Shown: piece by piece, positions 8,664 to 16,713 of the stretch | Position numbering within the stretch: position 1 is the stretch's first letter | Layout: each line of letters begins with the position of its first letter | Assembly (NCBI RefSeq): GCF_000424285.1 | Contig: NZ_AUJP01000018.1 | Span: forward strand, 60,991 to 124,990 | Reading direction: 5' to 3' | Length of the DNA: 64,000 bases | DNA from: Butyrivibrio sp. MB2005 | Lineage (GTDB): Bacteria > Bacillota > Clostridia > Lachnospirales > Lachnospiraceae | The notes under the pieces: model-generated | What the model was told of the DNA's origin: nothing | The model's database searches: none | What the model saw: the letters and a program-made list of their open reading frames with translations, nothing else | Program-made: the position numbers and the translations under genes

Positions 8664-8938
8664 TATTTTCTGGACCAGTTGTTGTTCTTAATATACTCTG
8701 TGAGCATCTCTTCTACGAGCTCATCACGTTCTACCTTCATGATCAGACTTCTGGCACCCATGTGGCTGGTGATGTAAGTAGGATCACCTGACATGATGTA
8801 ACCAACAATCTGATTTACCGGATTGTAACCCTTCTCAAGAAGTGCCTCATATACTATTGAAAGTACCTTTTTGACACCAGTCTCCGGCTCTACATCAACC
8901 TTGAAAAATTGTGTGTTACCTAAATTCTGATCTGCCAT
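8663..8938 (-). CDS. IreB-family regulatory phosphoprotein (DUF965)
   Basis: This 91-residue protein begins [14 protein letters not shown] and continues with [30 protein letters not shown], which is diagnostic of IreB (Enterococcus) and ReoM (Listeria). In those species it is phosphorylated by the PASTA kinase on an N-terminal Thr (here in GNTQF) and controls ClpCP turnover of MurA, and so peptidoglycan synthesis. A PASTA kinase is not in this window. The encoding of the adaptor MecA at 50.9 kb is a loose functional parallel. SD AAAGG precedes the ATG. Two palindromes lie in the 118-nt upstream gap. Confidence 0.92.
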   Translation of the reverse strand: MADQNLGNTQFFKVDVEPETGVKKVLSIVYEALLEKGYNPVNQIVGYIMSGDPTYITSHMGARSLIMKVERDELVEEMLTEYIKNNNWSRK

Positions 8939-8970
8939 TCACCTTTTCCTCTTTTTTCTTTTTTATATCC

Positions 8971-8991
8971 AAATGTACTCTCAGTACATTT
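8971..8991. promoter_or_regulatory. Perfect inverted repeat upstream of ireB
   Basis: AAATGTACT and AGTACATTT flank a 3-nt centre, 33 nt before the ireB start. A second perfect 12-bp palindrome, GTTAATATTAAC, lies at 9036-9047 in the same gap. Neither is followed by a U-tract on the minus strand, so they look more like protein-binding sites than terminators. No regulator can be named. Confidence 0.4.
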
Positions 8992-9056
8992 AAAGCCCGT
9001 GTCACAAAAACACTTATCGCATATTACATAGTTAAGTTAATATTAACCCATAAATA

Positions 9057-10397
9057 TTAAATAAGCAATGTATCGTCAGAAAGGAATTCTTTTATCGTTC
9101 CCTCTGTGATATCTCCGCTCTTAATATTTTTATCTGCTGCCACCTGCTCAGGTATGGCAACGCGTACATATCTTGAAGTAAAGCCGATAAGGTATTTACG
9201 GCCTTTTATCTCTTCAATGTCTTCCCAAAGGATCTTCTCTATCATACCGATGAAGTTCTGACGATAGCTCTTTGACTGCTCCTTTGTCATGGTCAAAAGA
9301 ACGTTACTTCTCTCAGTTTTTTCTCTGTCTGTAAGCTGATCCTCCATCTTTGCTGCAACAGTGCCTTTTCTTGCTGAATACTTGAAAACATGCATCTCAT
9401 AGAAATTGATATTCTCCACAAATGCTCTACTCTCTTCAAAGGTCTCCTTGGTTTCTCCCGGGAAACCAACGATTACATCTGTTGTTATGGCAGGCTTATC
9501 GTAGGCAAGCCTTAGCTGTCTTACACCTTCTGCGTATTCCTCCGCAGAATAATGTCTGTTCATCCTCTTTAAGGTATCGTTACTTCCGCTCTGGAGTGAT
9601 AAGTGGAAATGAGGACAAACCTTGGACAATGAAGCCATTTTCTGTGCAGACTCCTGAGTGATGATCCTTGGTTCAAGAGAGCTTAATCGAATTCTCTCAA
9701 TTCCTTCTATATCATTAAGCTTTGTAAGTAGCTGTAAAAGCTCGCTCTCCCCCCTGTCAAGACCATAGGAACTGATATGGATACCTGTAAGAACAATTTC
9801 TTTACAGCCATCCTTAGCAAGAAGCTCAACCTCATTGAGAATATCCGCTTCCTGTCTGCTACGGATCCTTCCTCTTGCATAAGGGATTATGCAATAAGAG
9901 CAGAACTGATTGCAGCCGTCCTGGATTTTGATGTAAGCCCTTGTGTGTCCGGGCATCCTTGTAAGCTCCATATTCTCATATCTCTGAGAAGGATCGTTGA
10001 TATCTGTCATGCAAATTCTTCCGGGGAGCTCACTTGCCGCAGCTTCTTCCTTCTCTTTAAAATATTCATCAAGAACACTTACAATATCAGCCTTCTTGTT
10101 ATTTCCGACAATGATATCGATGGATTCATCCTCTTTTATCCTATCCTTGTCGGTTTCCACGTAGCATCCGCAGGCAACAACCACACTGCCCGGATTCTTT
10201 CTTTTAGCCTTATGAAGCATCTGTCTGCTTTTATGATCTGCTATCTGGGTTACGGAACAGGTATTTATAATATAAATATCGGCCAGTTCATCAAATGCTA
10301 CAATCTTATATCCGTTTTCTTGTAACTTTTGTCCCATCACATCGGTCTCGTACCTATTTACTTTGCATCCGAGGCTATGCAGTGCGACACTTTTCAT
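9057..10397 (-). CDS. mtaB: tRNA t6A37 methylthiotransferase MtaB
   Basis: This radical-SAM methylthiotransferase converts t6A37 to ms2t6A in tRNAs that read ANN codons. It is 446 residues. The N-terminal UPF0004 domain begins ALHSLGCKVNRYETD and carries cluster cysteines C11, C47 and one near 76-78. The radical SAM motif CNQFCSYC has Cys 162, 166 and 169, and a C-terminal TRAM-like segment follows. The start LGCKVN and overall length favour MtaB over MiaB or RimO. GGAGG stands 8 nt before the ATG. It is divergent from the HPr-like gene. Substrate t6A depends on Sua5 (encoded at 47.4 kb). Confidence 0.94.
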   Translation of the reverse strand: MKSVALHSLGCKVNRYETDVMGQKLQENGYKIVAFDELADIYIINTCSVTQIADHKSRQMLHKAKRKNPGSVVVACGCYVETDKDRIKEDESIDIIVGNNKKADIVSVLDEYFKEKEEAAASELPGRICMTDINDPSQRYENMELTRMPGHTRAYIKIQDGCNQFCSYCIIPYARGRIRSRQEADILNEVELLAKDGCKEIVLTGIHISSYGLDRGESELLQLLTKLNDIEGIERIRLSSLEPRIITQESAQKMASLSKVCPHFHLSLQSGSNDTLKRMNRHYSAEEYAEGVRQLRLAYDKPAITTDVIVGFPGETKETFEESRAFVENINFYEMHVFKYSARKGTVAAKMEDQLTDREKTERSNVLLTMTKEQSKSYRQNFIGMIEKILWEDIEEIKGRKYLIGFTSRYVRVAIPEQVAADKNIKSGDITEGTIKEFLSDDTLLI

Positions 10398-10486
10398 ATT
10401 GAACCTCCATTATTTTTGACGTTTCTATCATTGACTTTTAACGTCCTTCCGTTTACTATTAAGGAAAAGAAGGAGGTATTTGCGCA

Positions 10487-10717
10487 ATGAAAACCGTAAA
10501 AATTTCTTTAAACTCTATCGATAAGGTTAAGTCTTTTGTAAATGATATTACAAAGTTTGATTATGATTTTGACCTTGTATCCGGTAGATACGTAATTGAC
10601 GCAAAATCCATCATGGGTATTTTCTCACTCGATCTTTCAAAGCCGATCGACCTTAACATCCATGCTGAAGATGGCGCCGATGAAGTACTGGCAATCTTAA
10701 AGCCGTACATGATCTGA
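10487..10717 (+). CDS. HPr-like protein lacking the phosphorylatable histidine
   Basis: This 76-residue protein aligns with the PTS phosphocarrier HPr in its second half: DLVSGRYVIDAKSIMGIFSLDL carries the Ser46-type regulatory site (SIMG) and the following strand. The first helix lacks the active-site GIHARPA motif, reading SLNSIDKVKSF, so it cannot accept phosphate from enzyme I at His15. It is therefore Crh-like: perhaps a CcpA corepressor if HPr kinase modifies its serine, or a distinct small-protein family. It has a very strong SD (AAGGAGG), a single-gene transcript and its own terminator, which suggest an abundant product. Function is inferred. Confidence 0.75.
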   Translation: MKTVKISLNSIDKVKSFVNDITKFDYDFDLVSGRYVIDAKSIMGIFSLDLSKPIDLNIHAEDGADEVLAILKPYMI

Positions 10718-10750
10718 TCTAATCAGATCAATTATTTAGAAAACTACTGA

Positions 10751-10779
10751 AACCTGTGACTTACGTCACAGGTTTTTTT
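10751..10779 (+). terminator. Terminator of the HPr-like gene
   Basis: AACCTGTGA and TCACAGGTT form a 9-bp perfect stem around a 6-nt loop, followed by a T-run. It separates the HPr-like gene from the convergent thiI. Confidence 0.9.
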
Positions 10780-10790
10780 AGTGTAATGTT

Positions 10791-11993
10791 TTAAACTTCT
10801 AACTCTATGATCTCATCTGTATCAAGAGCTGTCTGAACTAATTCATCTATCTTTTCAACAAGACGTTTTTCATGTGCTCTGATAACTTCAAGACGAGGCT
10901 TGGTTACAGGGTGCTTTGCCACGAATATTGTGCAGCAGTCCTCGTAAGGAAGGATTGATGTCTCATATGCACCGATCTTAAGGGAGATGTCTACGATGTC
11001 CTGCTTGTCGAAGGCGATGACAGGGCGATATACCGGCATATCCTGGACAACCTCGTTGGTGGCCATAAGTGACTCCATGGTCTGAGATGCTACCTGGCCG
11101 ATGCTCTCCCCTGTAATAAGTCCGATGCACTTATTCTGAGCAGCGATCATGTCTGCAATTCTCATCATATATCTGCGCATGATGATAGTAAGCTCATCAT
11201 GAGGACACTCTTTATAGATATACATCTGAATATCAGTAAAGTTGATTACGTGAAGTCTTACCTTACCTGTGTATTTTGCAATTACCTTCGCAAGGTCAAC
11301 AACCTTCTGCTTTGCTCTCTCACTTGTATAGGGCGGAGCATTGAAATATACTGCTTCAATCTCAACACCTCTTTTAGCTATCATATAGCCTGCAACAGGA
11401 GAATCGATTCCGCCTGAAAGAAGGAGCATAGCTTTTCCGCTGGTACCGATGGGCATTCCGCCGGGACCGGGGATGATCTCTGAAAAGATATTTACCTTCT
11501 CACGAATCTCAACACTTATAAGGATATCAGGATTTCTGACATCAACCCTCATCTCAGGATAAGCATCGAGAACCTGAGCACCGATCTCAGCTGCTGCCTC
11601 CATTGAATCAAGGGGATATGTCTTATCAACACGTCTGCACTTTATCTTGAAGGTCTTGTTCTTGTCAGGATAAACGCCATCTATGAATTTGATGACCTCC
11701 TGTGAAAGGCCGTTTATATCAGGAAGCTTGTTATCTCCGTCTCTCTCAATGCAAACTGCGGGGCAGATACCTGTTATTCCAAATACTGTCTGAAGAGCTG
11801 ACACGGTCTCATCAAAATCAAAGCCTGATGCATTTAAATATATTCTTCCTGAAACTCTGAATATACTAAAATCGCCCTCACATTTTTCAAGGACTCTCTC
11901 CATCTGCTTAACAAGAGCTTCCTCGAAGAGATATCTGTTCTTACCCTTGATACCTATCTCTGCATACTTAATTACAAATGCATGGTACTGCAT
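10791..11993 (-). CDS. thiI: tRNA 4-thiouridine synthase ThiI
   Basis: ThiI adenylates uridine 8 of tRNA and transfers sulfur to make s4U; it may also feed thiamine thiazole sulfur. It is 400 residues from the preferred start. A THUMP-type RNA-binding N-terminal half is followed by the PP-loop ATPase motif LLSGGIDSPVAGY and the conserved VAKHPVTKPRL segment. It lacks the C-terminal rhodanese domain of enterobacterial ThiI, as usual in Firmicutes. An upstream in-frame ATG at 12017 exists, but AAGGAAG before 11993 (MQYHAFVIKYAE) fits better. The cysteine desulfurase directly upstream is its likely sulfur donor. Confidence 0.95.
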   Translation of the reverse strand: MQYHAFVIKYAEIGIKGKNRYLFEEALVKQMERVLEKCEGDFSIFRVSGRIYLNASGFDFDETVSALQTVFGITGICPAVCIERDGDNKLPDINGLSQEVIKFIDGVYPDKNKTFKIKCRRVDKTYPLDSMEAAAEIGAQVLDAYPEMRVDVRNPDILISVEIREKVNIFSEIIPGPGGMPIGTSGKAMLLLSGGIDSPVAGYMIAKRGVEIEAVYFNAPPYTSERAKQKVVDLAKVIAKYTGKVRLHVINFTDIQMYIYKECPHDELTIIMRRYMMRIADMIAAQNKCIGLITGESIGQVASQTMESLMATNEVVQDMPVYRPVIAFDKQDIVDISLKIGAYETSILPYEDCCTIFVAKHPVTKPRLEVIRAHEKRLVEKIDELVQTALDTDEIIELEV

Positions 11994-12086
11994 AATTTCT
12001 TCCTTCCTAAAATACATACCACAATGCAGTCCTGTGTTCTCAGGAATACATTAAAACTACTAACGTTAACCTGTAAGTTTCTAAAC

Positions 12087-13295
12087 TCATCTTCTTGCGA
12101 ACTGTCTCAGCATAGGAACAATCTGAGCAAAAGCTTCTATAGTATCATCAATCTCCTGCTGCGTTGTAAACTCGGACATACTAAGTCTTACTGTGCTGTC
12201 GAGAAGTTCCTTGGGGAGACTTACTGCCTTCAGTGTAGCAGATACGCTTGGATGATTTGATGAACATGCACTTCCTGCAGATACATAAATCTCCTTATCC
12301 TCCAGAGCATGAAGCAGAACCTCAGCCCTTACGCCCTTAACAGATACACTTACTATATGAGGAGCGGTCTGCTTTATTGCAGCATCAAGCTCTTCATCAA
12401 AAAGTTCTGAAAAATTCTTATCTTCAGCAAAAAGTCCGTTTATTCTGATATCCGGAAGCTTTTCTGTAAGTCCCTTAATCAGTCTCTTCTTAAGAGAATA
12501 AAGTTTCTCTGACTTTTCATCAAAATCCTTGTATATCATCTCTGACGCAAGGCCAAGTCCTGCTATTCCGGGGACATTCAGCGTGCCTGAACGAAGTCCT
12601 GCCTGCTGCCCTCCGCCGTAGCTAATGGGAACGAGTCTTACTCCTGATCTTATATACAAAAAGCCTACGCCCTTAGGTCCGTGAATCTTGTGTCCGCTGA
12701 CAGACATCATATCGATTCCGGCCTGTTTAAGGTTAAAACGGTACTTACCATAGCCCTGAACTGCGTCCACATGGAAAAGAATATCCGGATTTTTCTTGTG
12801 GATTATCTGGGCAGCCTCTTCAATGGGCTGTCTTGCACCAATTTCGTTATTAACTGCCATTATGGACACAAGGATGGTATCTTCTCTGATGGCACTTTCA
12901 AGCTCTGCAAGGTCAATTCTGCCGTCTTCTCCAACACCGAGGTAAGTAACTTCAAAGCCCTGTTCCTCAAGATATTTCATTGTATTTAAAACCGCAGGAT
13001 GTTCAACCGCTGTTGTTATAAGGTGCTTGCCAAGTCTGTGCTTTGCCATGGCGCCGCCGATTATCGCGGTATTATCTGACTCTGTTCCGCCGGATGTAAA
13101 AAGAATATCCCTGGCATTTACTTTAAGAGTCTTTGCAATCTGCTCAGCTGCCTGCTTTGTATAATTCTCTGCCACAACACCCATGTGATGCATGCTTGAT
13201 GGATTACCGTAATCCTCTGTCATTGTCTTAACAACAAGTTCGGCTACTTCTCCATAAACCCTGGTGGTTGCGGAATTATCTAAATAAATTTCCAT
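12087..13295 (-). CDS. nifS: Cysteine desulfurase (NifS/IscS type) paired with ThiI
   Basis: This PLP enzyme releases sulfur from cysteine as a persulfide. It is 402 residues, starting MEIYLDNSATTRV. The PLP lysine lies in SVSGHKIHGPKG, the PLP-anchoring TSGGTESDNTAI near residue 75, and the catalytic cysteine in AGSACSSNHPS near the C-terminus, a short class-I-type loop. An in-frame start at 13325 is possible, but AAGGAAAC serves the ATG at 13295. Lying 93 nt upstream of thiI, it matches the Bacillus nifZ-thiI arrangement, so its main client is probably tRNA thiolation rather than general Fe-S assembly. Confidence 0.93.
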   Translation of the reverse strand: MEIYLDNSATTRVYGEVAELVVKTMTEDYGNPSSMHHMGVVAENYTKQAAEQIAKTLKVNARDILFTSGGTESDNTAIIGGAMAKHRLGKHLITTAVEHPAVLNTMKYLEEQGFEVTYLGVGEDGRIDLAELESAIREDTILVSIMAVNNEIGARQPIEEAAQIIHKKNPDILFHVDAVQGYGKYRFNLKQAGIDMMSVSGHKIHGPKGVGFLYIRSGVRLVPISYGGGQQAGLRSGTLNVPGIAGLGLASEMIYKDFDEKSEKLYSLKKRLIKGLTEKLPDIRINGLFAEDKNFSELFDEELDAAIKQTAPHIVSVSVKGVRAEVLLHALEDKEIYVSAGSACSSNHPSVSATLKAVSLPKELLDSTVRLSMSEFTTQQEIDDTIEAFAQIVPMLRQFARR

Positions 13296-13336
13296 TACCG
13301 TTTCCTTACTAATGCCGGTTGGCAATCAATTACAAT

Positions 13337-14119
13337 TCAAACTTCAAAAGTATACATTAACCACGCCAGCATTGTAAAGCCCGCAGTTTCAGTTCTGAGG
13401 ATTCGCTTACCCATAGTGATTGTCTTAAATCCGTTTTCACCGGCAAAGACCACCTCTTCATCCGCAAAGCCGCCCTCAGGGCCCACAAATATTCCAACAC
13501 TCTCCCCGGGCTTAATACTCTCAATGACCTTCCTGGTATAATCCATACCCTCAGCCATCTCATAGGGTAAAAGCTTTACATCAAGCTGCTCTGCGTATTT
13601 TACGGCTTCCTTATATGACATCGGCATCGTAACCTCCGGAATAACTCCGCGCTTACTCTGCTTTGCCGCAGCCTCTGAAATGGCGTTCCATCTTTTTACC
13701 TTAGATGCTGCTCTTTTTTCATCAAGCTTCACAACACATCTTTTCATGGAAACAGGGATTATCTGATAAGCTCCAAGCTCAACTGCCTTCTGAATGATAA
13801 GCTCCATCTTATCTCCCTTGGGAAGCCCCTGGAAAAGATAGATCTTTGAAGGAAGCTCTGCGCCGTTTTCTTTTACGAAACGCAGCTCGCCTATAAGCTG
13901 TGAATCCTCGACGGATTCTATTCCAAATCTATATTCTTTTCTTCCTGAAAACTCATCATCAGCTCCGGGAATTCCATCTTCATCCCTGATGCTTACGGAA
14001 AACTCTTCGCCCACCTTCATTCTAAGGACGTTCACCATGTGATTGAAATCATCACCATCTATGATTATTTTCTTTCCATCATCTATAAACTGAGCACTGT
14101 CAGCAAAAAAATGGTACAT
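13337..14119 (-). CDS. rsmE: 16S rRNA m3U1498 methyltransferase RsmE
   Basis: This 260-residue SPOUT-class methyltransferase methylates U1498 of 16S rRNA. It has the N-terminal PUA-like part (MYHFFADSAQF, HMVNVLRMKVG) and the knotted C-terminal motifs VGIFVGPEGGFADEEV and LGKRILRTETA-like text (MGKRILRTETAG). GGAAGGA stands before the ATG. Only 15 nt separate it from prmA upstream; prmA-rsmE is the usual Firmicutes pair, often following dnaJ, although here the hrcA-dnaJ operon is several genes away. Confidence 0.95.
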   Translation of the reverse strand: MYHFFADSAQFIDDGKKIIIDGDDFNHMVNVLRMKVGEEFSVSIRDEDGIPGADDEFSGRKEYRFGIESVEDSQLIGELRFVKENGAELPSKIYLFQGLPKGDKMELIIQKAVELGAYQIIPVSMKRCVVKLDEKRAASKVKRWNAISEAAAKQSKRGVIPEVTMPMSYKEAVKYAEQLDVKLLPYEMAEGMDYTRKVIESIKPGESVGIFVGPEGGFADEEVVFAGENGFKTITMGKRILRTETAGFTMLAWLMYTFEV

Positions 14120-14134
14120 TTCTATTTCCTTCCA

Positions 14135-15193
14135 TTACTTTTTGGAGATTACTGATACCCATTCTCCCTGTCTTGTCACTTCAAGTATCTCAAGGCCTGC
14201 GTCCTTGTGAGCCTTCACAATAACCTCCTCTTTTGCCTCGATAATTCCTGAAGTGATGTAAATTCCGCCATCCTTAAGGAGTCCCGGAACAATAGGAGTA
14301 AGAGGAACCAGTACATAGGGCAGAATATTGGCAACAACGATGTCATACTTACTATAGCCAACTTCGTCCTGAACCTTCTTATCGTCTATGATATTGCCTA
14401 TAATCAGGTCAAAATTCTTATCCTCTATATCATTCTGCTTCTTATTATCTGCAACCGCAGGCTCAGAGCAGGGGTCAAGGTCTGTTCCCACAGCATGTCC
14501 TGCGCCGAACTTAAGAGCCAGAATTGAAAGCACTCCGCTTCCTGTTCCTATATCAAGAATCTCTTCGCCGCCCTTAACATATTTTCTAAGTGCTCTTATG
14601 CAAAGCTGTGTGGTCTCGTGCATACCGGTTCCAAAAGCAGTACCGGGATCGATATGAAGGGTGATATTGGCTTTTTCCTTATCCTTCTCGCTGGGCTCCT
14701 CCCAGGAAGGAATTACAAGAACATCATCCACAAAAAACTTATGGAAATACTGCTTCCAATTATTTATCCAGTCCACATCCTCTGTTATATCAACAGATAT
14801 TGTGCCATCTCCTATGTCGGAGAACTCTCTTAGCTCATCAAGAACTTCCTTGATGTTGGCTTTCATTTCATCCGGGGTTCTGAAAACTTCAACCTCATTT
14901 CCTTTTTCATCATACTCATGAAGTGTGAGGATATTCTCATCGCTTACTTCCACAAAGAAGTTGAGGTAGGCAACGCCGTCTTCACCGGGAGCTACAACAG
15001 CACTGCTGTCAACTCCGGTCTCTTCATCATCAGCATCCTGGAGATCATCAGTAAACATCTGCTCTTTATCCGCAGCAGTAAGTGGCGCATTATCTTCAAT
15101 CTGGGCACCCTCAAGACCGATATCCATCATGCTGCTAACAATGATATCCTCCGACTCCTCATTAGTCCTTATTCTAAACCTCATCCATTTCAT
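14135..15193 (-). CDS. prmA: Ribosomal protein L11 methyltransferase PrmA
   Basis: It trimethylates lysines and the N-terminus of ribosomal protein L11. Motifs are DPGTAFGTGMHETTQLC and ILDIGTGSGVLSILALKFGA (SAM site), with IVVANILPYVLVPL as the active-site NIL motif. It is 352 residues, some 40 longer than common PrmA. The extra length lies in an acidic stretch (DDLQDADDEETGVDSS, about residues 48-65) and a segment around 85-120 in the N-terminal substrate-recognition half. ATG is preceded by GGGAG. It is cotranscribed with rsmE. Confidence 0.95.
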   Translation of the reverse strand: MKWMRFRIRTNEESEDIIVSSMMDIGLEGAQIEDNAPLTAADKEQMFTDDLQDADDEETGVDSSAVVAPGEDGVAYLNFFVEVSDENILTLHEYDEKGNEVEVFRTPDEMKANIKEVLDELREFSDIGDGTISVDITEDVDWINNWKQYFHKFFVDDVLVIPSWEEPSEKDKEKANITLHIDPGTAFGTGMHETTQLCIRALRKYVKGGEEILDIGTGSGVLSILALKFGAGHAVGTDLDPCSEPAVADNKKQNDIEDKNFDLIIGNIIDDKKVQDEVGYSKYDIVVANILPYVLVPLTPIVPGLLKDGGIYITSGIIEAKEEVIVKAHKDAGLEILEVTRQGEWVSVISKK

Positions 15194-15218
15194 AGTTTTC
15201 TCCCGTCCGCCTTTAACA

Positions 15219-15336
15219 CATGAATATTCCTCTCAGCTGACGCTCTCGCTCGATCTCGCGCGTAGCGGTACTAAGGCGCCATAATATGGCACCTAAGTAC
15301 CGACGCGCTCAAACGCAGCTTCGTGAAACATTCATG
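15219..15336. repeat. Nested inverted-repeat element upstream of prmA
   Basis: Outer arms CATGAATATT (15219-15228) and AACATTCATG (15327-15336) pair with one mismatch. Inside, 15258-15308 forms a long hairpin: GCGCGT, AGC, GGTACTAAGGCGCC, a 7-nt loop, then GGCACCTAAGTACC, G, ACGCGC. Between them sits CTCTCGCTCGATCTCGC text like that of the element at 1139-1213. No U-tract follows, so it is not a simple terminator. Confidence 0.6.
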
Positions 15337-15442
15337 TTCCAAGGCTGGTATGTGATAAATATATAATATAAATTGTTTGTTACTCGATTATATAGAGGCA
15401 GCAATGCTCTCGTAAGGTGAATTTTTTGGTAATCTAAATAAA

Positions 15443-16624
15443 TTAAACCAAAGAGCGTTCGGCGTCGCCTCTGCCGAAACCGCCAAATACTGTGGAATAG
15501 TATCCGGGGGTTAAGGTGGTCATTTCAAAGGTTGATTCTACCTCGTAGGTGGTGCCGGTTTCTGCTGCTATATCGATGCCCTTTAGGACTTCCATGCAGT
15601 GGAGGCCGTACTCTTTGCTGCATCTGTTACTTCTGCCTGCGAGAATTGAGTAGGCAAGCTCTGCTACGCCGACGCCTCTGCTTCCGTAGTGGTCAAAGGG
15701 CATTGGCTCTGAAACTTTGTTTTTGCCATTATATCCATGGGTAAAGGGAAGTGTTACCCAGTCGTTCTCTGCCAGCAGGATCTCTGTCGTGCCGTTAAAG
15801 GTATCGGGATTCCCCACCTTCATTATGCCATTCGTGCCAAAGAGCATTATCAGATTCTGCTCATTGTTTATGGTATTTCCATTTACATGGAGACTTACCA
15901 GGGCTCCGCTTTCGAATTTAAGAGCCGCAGACACCACATTGCTGCCGGGAATCTGCCAACTATCCTTCTTTTCATCTGTAAAAAGAAATTCCCTCTCGTG
16001 AACCGGTGCAGGACTTGTAAATGCCCTTATCTCCTTAACAGGTCCAAGAAGAGTTACGAGGGTCGCCACATAATAGATGCCTACATCGTACGGAAGTGCT
16101 CCGCCATCTTCCTGTAAAAATCTAAAGAGCTCAGAGTTAAGATTCTGATTCCTGTTAATGGAAACAACGCCGCCTGTTACGTCGCCTATCATCCCTCTCT
16201 CAAGTGCAAGCCTTGCAGTCTGGGTCCCTGCTCCAAGAATAGTATCAGGAGCTACGCCGATGAGAAGATTCTTCTGCTCTGCCAGCTCTACCAGTTCCCT
16301 TGCCTGATCCACATCTGTGGTGAACATTTTCTCTGTATAAACATGCTTCCCCTTAAGGAGCATCTTTTTGATTATATCATAGTGGGCAGGAGCAGGAGTA
16401 AGCACAACTACAAGCTCTATCTCGGGATCATCAGCCACTTCATCTATGGTCATGGCTTTTGGAACTCCGAAAAACGCTGCCTTCTCTTTGGCCTTGTCCA
16501 AAGTTCTGTTCGCGATTGCCACAAGATCCGTGACACTAAAAAGCTGTGCCAGGTTCCTGATATAGATATCGCTTATCATTCCGCATCCCACAACTGCTGT
16601 TTTCAATTTTCTCATTTCGCTCAT
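15443..16624 (-). CDS. Gfo/Idh/MocA-family NAD(P)-dependent oxidoreductase
   Basis: This 393-residue protein has an N-terminal Rossmann fold (TAVVGCGMISDIYIRNL) and TEKMFTTDVDQA, the position of the EKP motif of the family, with Met in place of Pro. A C-terminal beta-sheet substrate domain includes EDGGALPYDVGIYYV, carrying the DxGxY element. Members oxidise or isomerise sugars and inositols; the substrate cannot be read. GGGGGAAG precedes the ATG. It follows the isomerase/propeller gene by about 90 nt on the same strand, suggesting a two-gene carbohydrate module. No transporter or regulator lies nearby. Confidence 0.88.
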   Translation of the reverse strand: MSEMRKLKTAVVGCGMISDIYIRNLAQLFSVTDLVAIANRTLDKAKEKAAFFGVPKAMTIDEVADDPEIELVVVLTPAPAHYDIIKKMLLKGKHVYTEKMFTTDVDQARELVELAEQKNLLIGVAPDTILGAGTQTARLALERGMIGDVTGGVVSINRNQNLNSELFRFLQEDGGALPYDVGIYYVATLVTLLGPVKEIRAFTSPAPVHEREFLFTDEKKDSWQIPGSNVVSAALKFESGALVSLHVNGNTINNEQNLIMLFGTNGIMKVGNPDTFNGTTEILLAENDWVTLPFTHGYNGKNKVSEPMPFDHYGSRGVGVAELAYSILAGRSNRCSKEYGLHCMEVLKGIDIAAETGTTYEVESTFEMTTLTPGYYSTVFGGFGRGDAERSLV

Positions 16625-16713
16625 GCTTCCCCCTTATCAGCTAAAGTTCTGCCTTATCATTTAAAGTTCTGCCATGGTTTTCAATAATAGCACCAAGCTC
16701 CGCCTATCACAAA

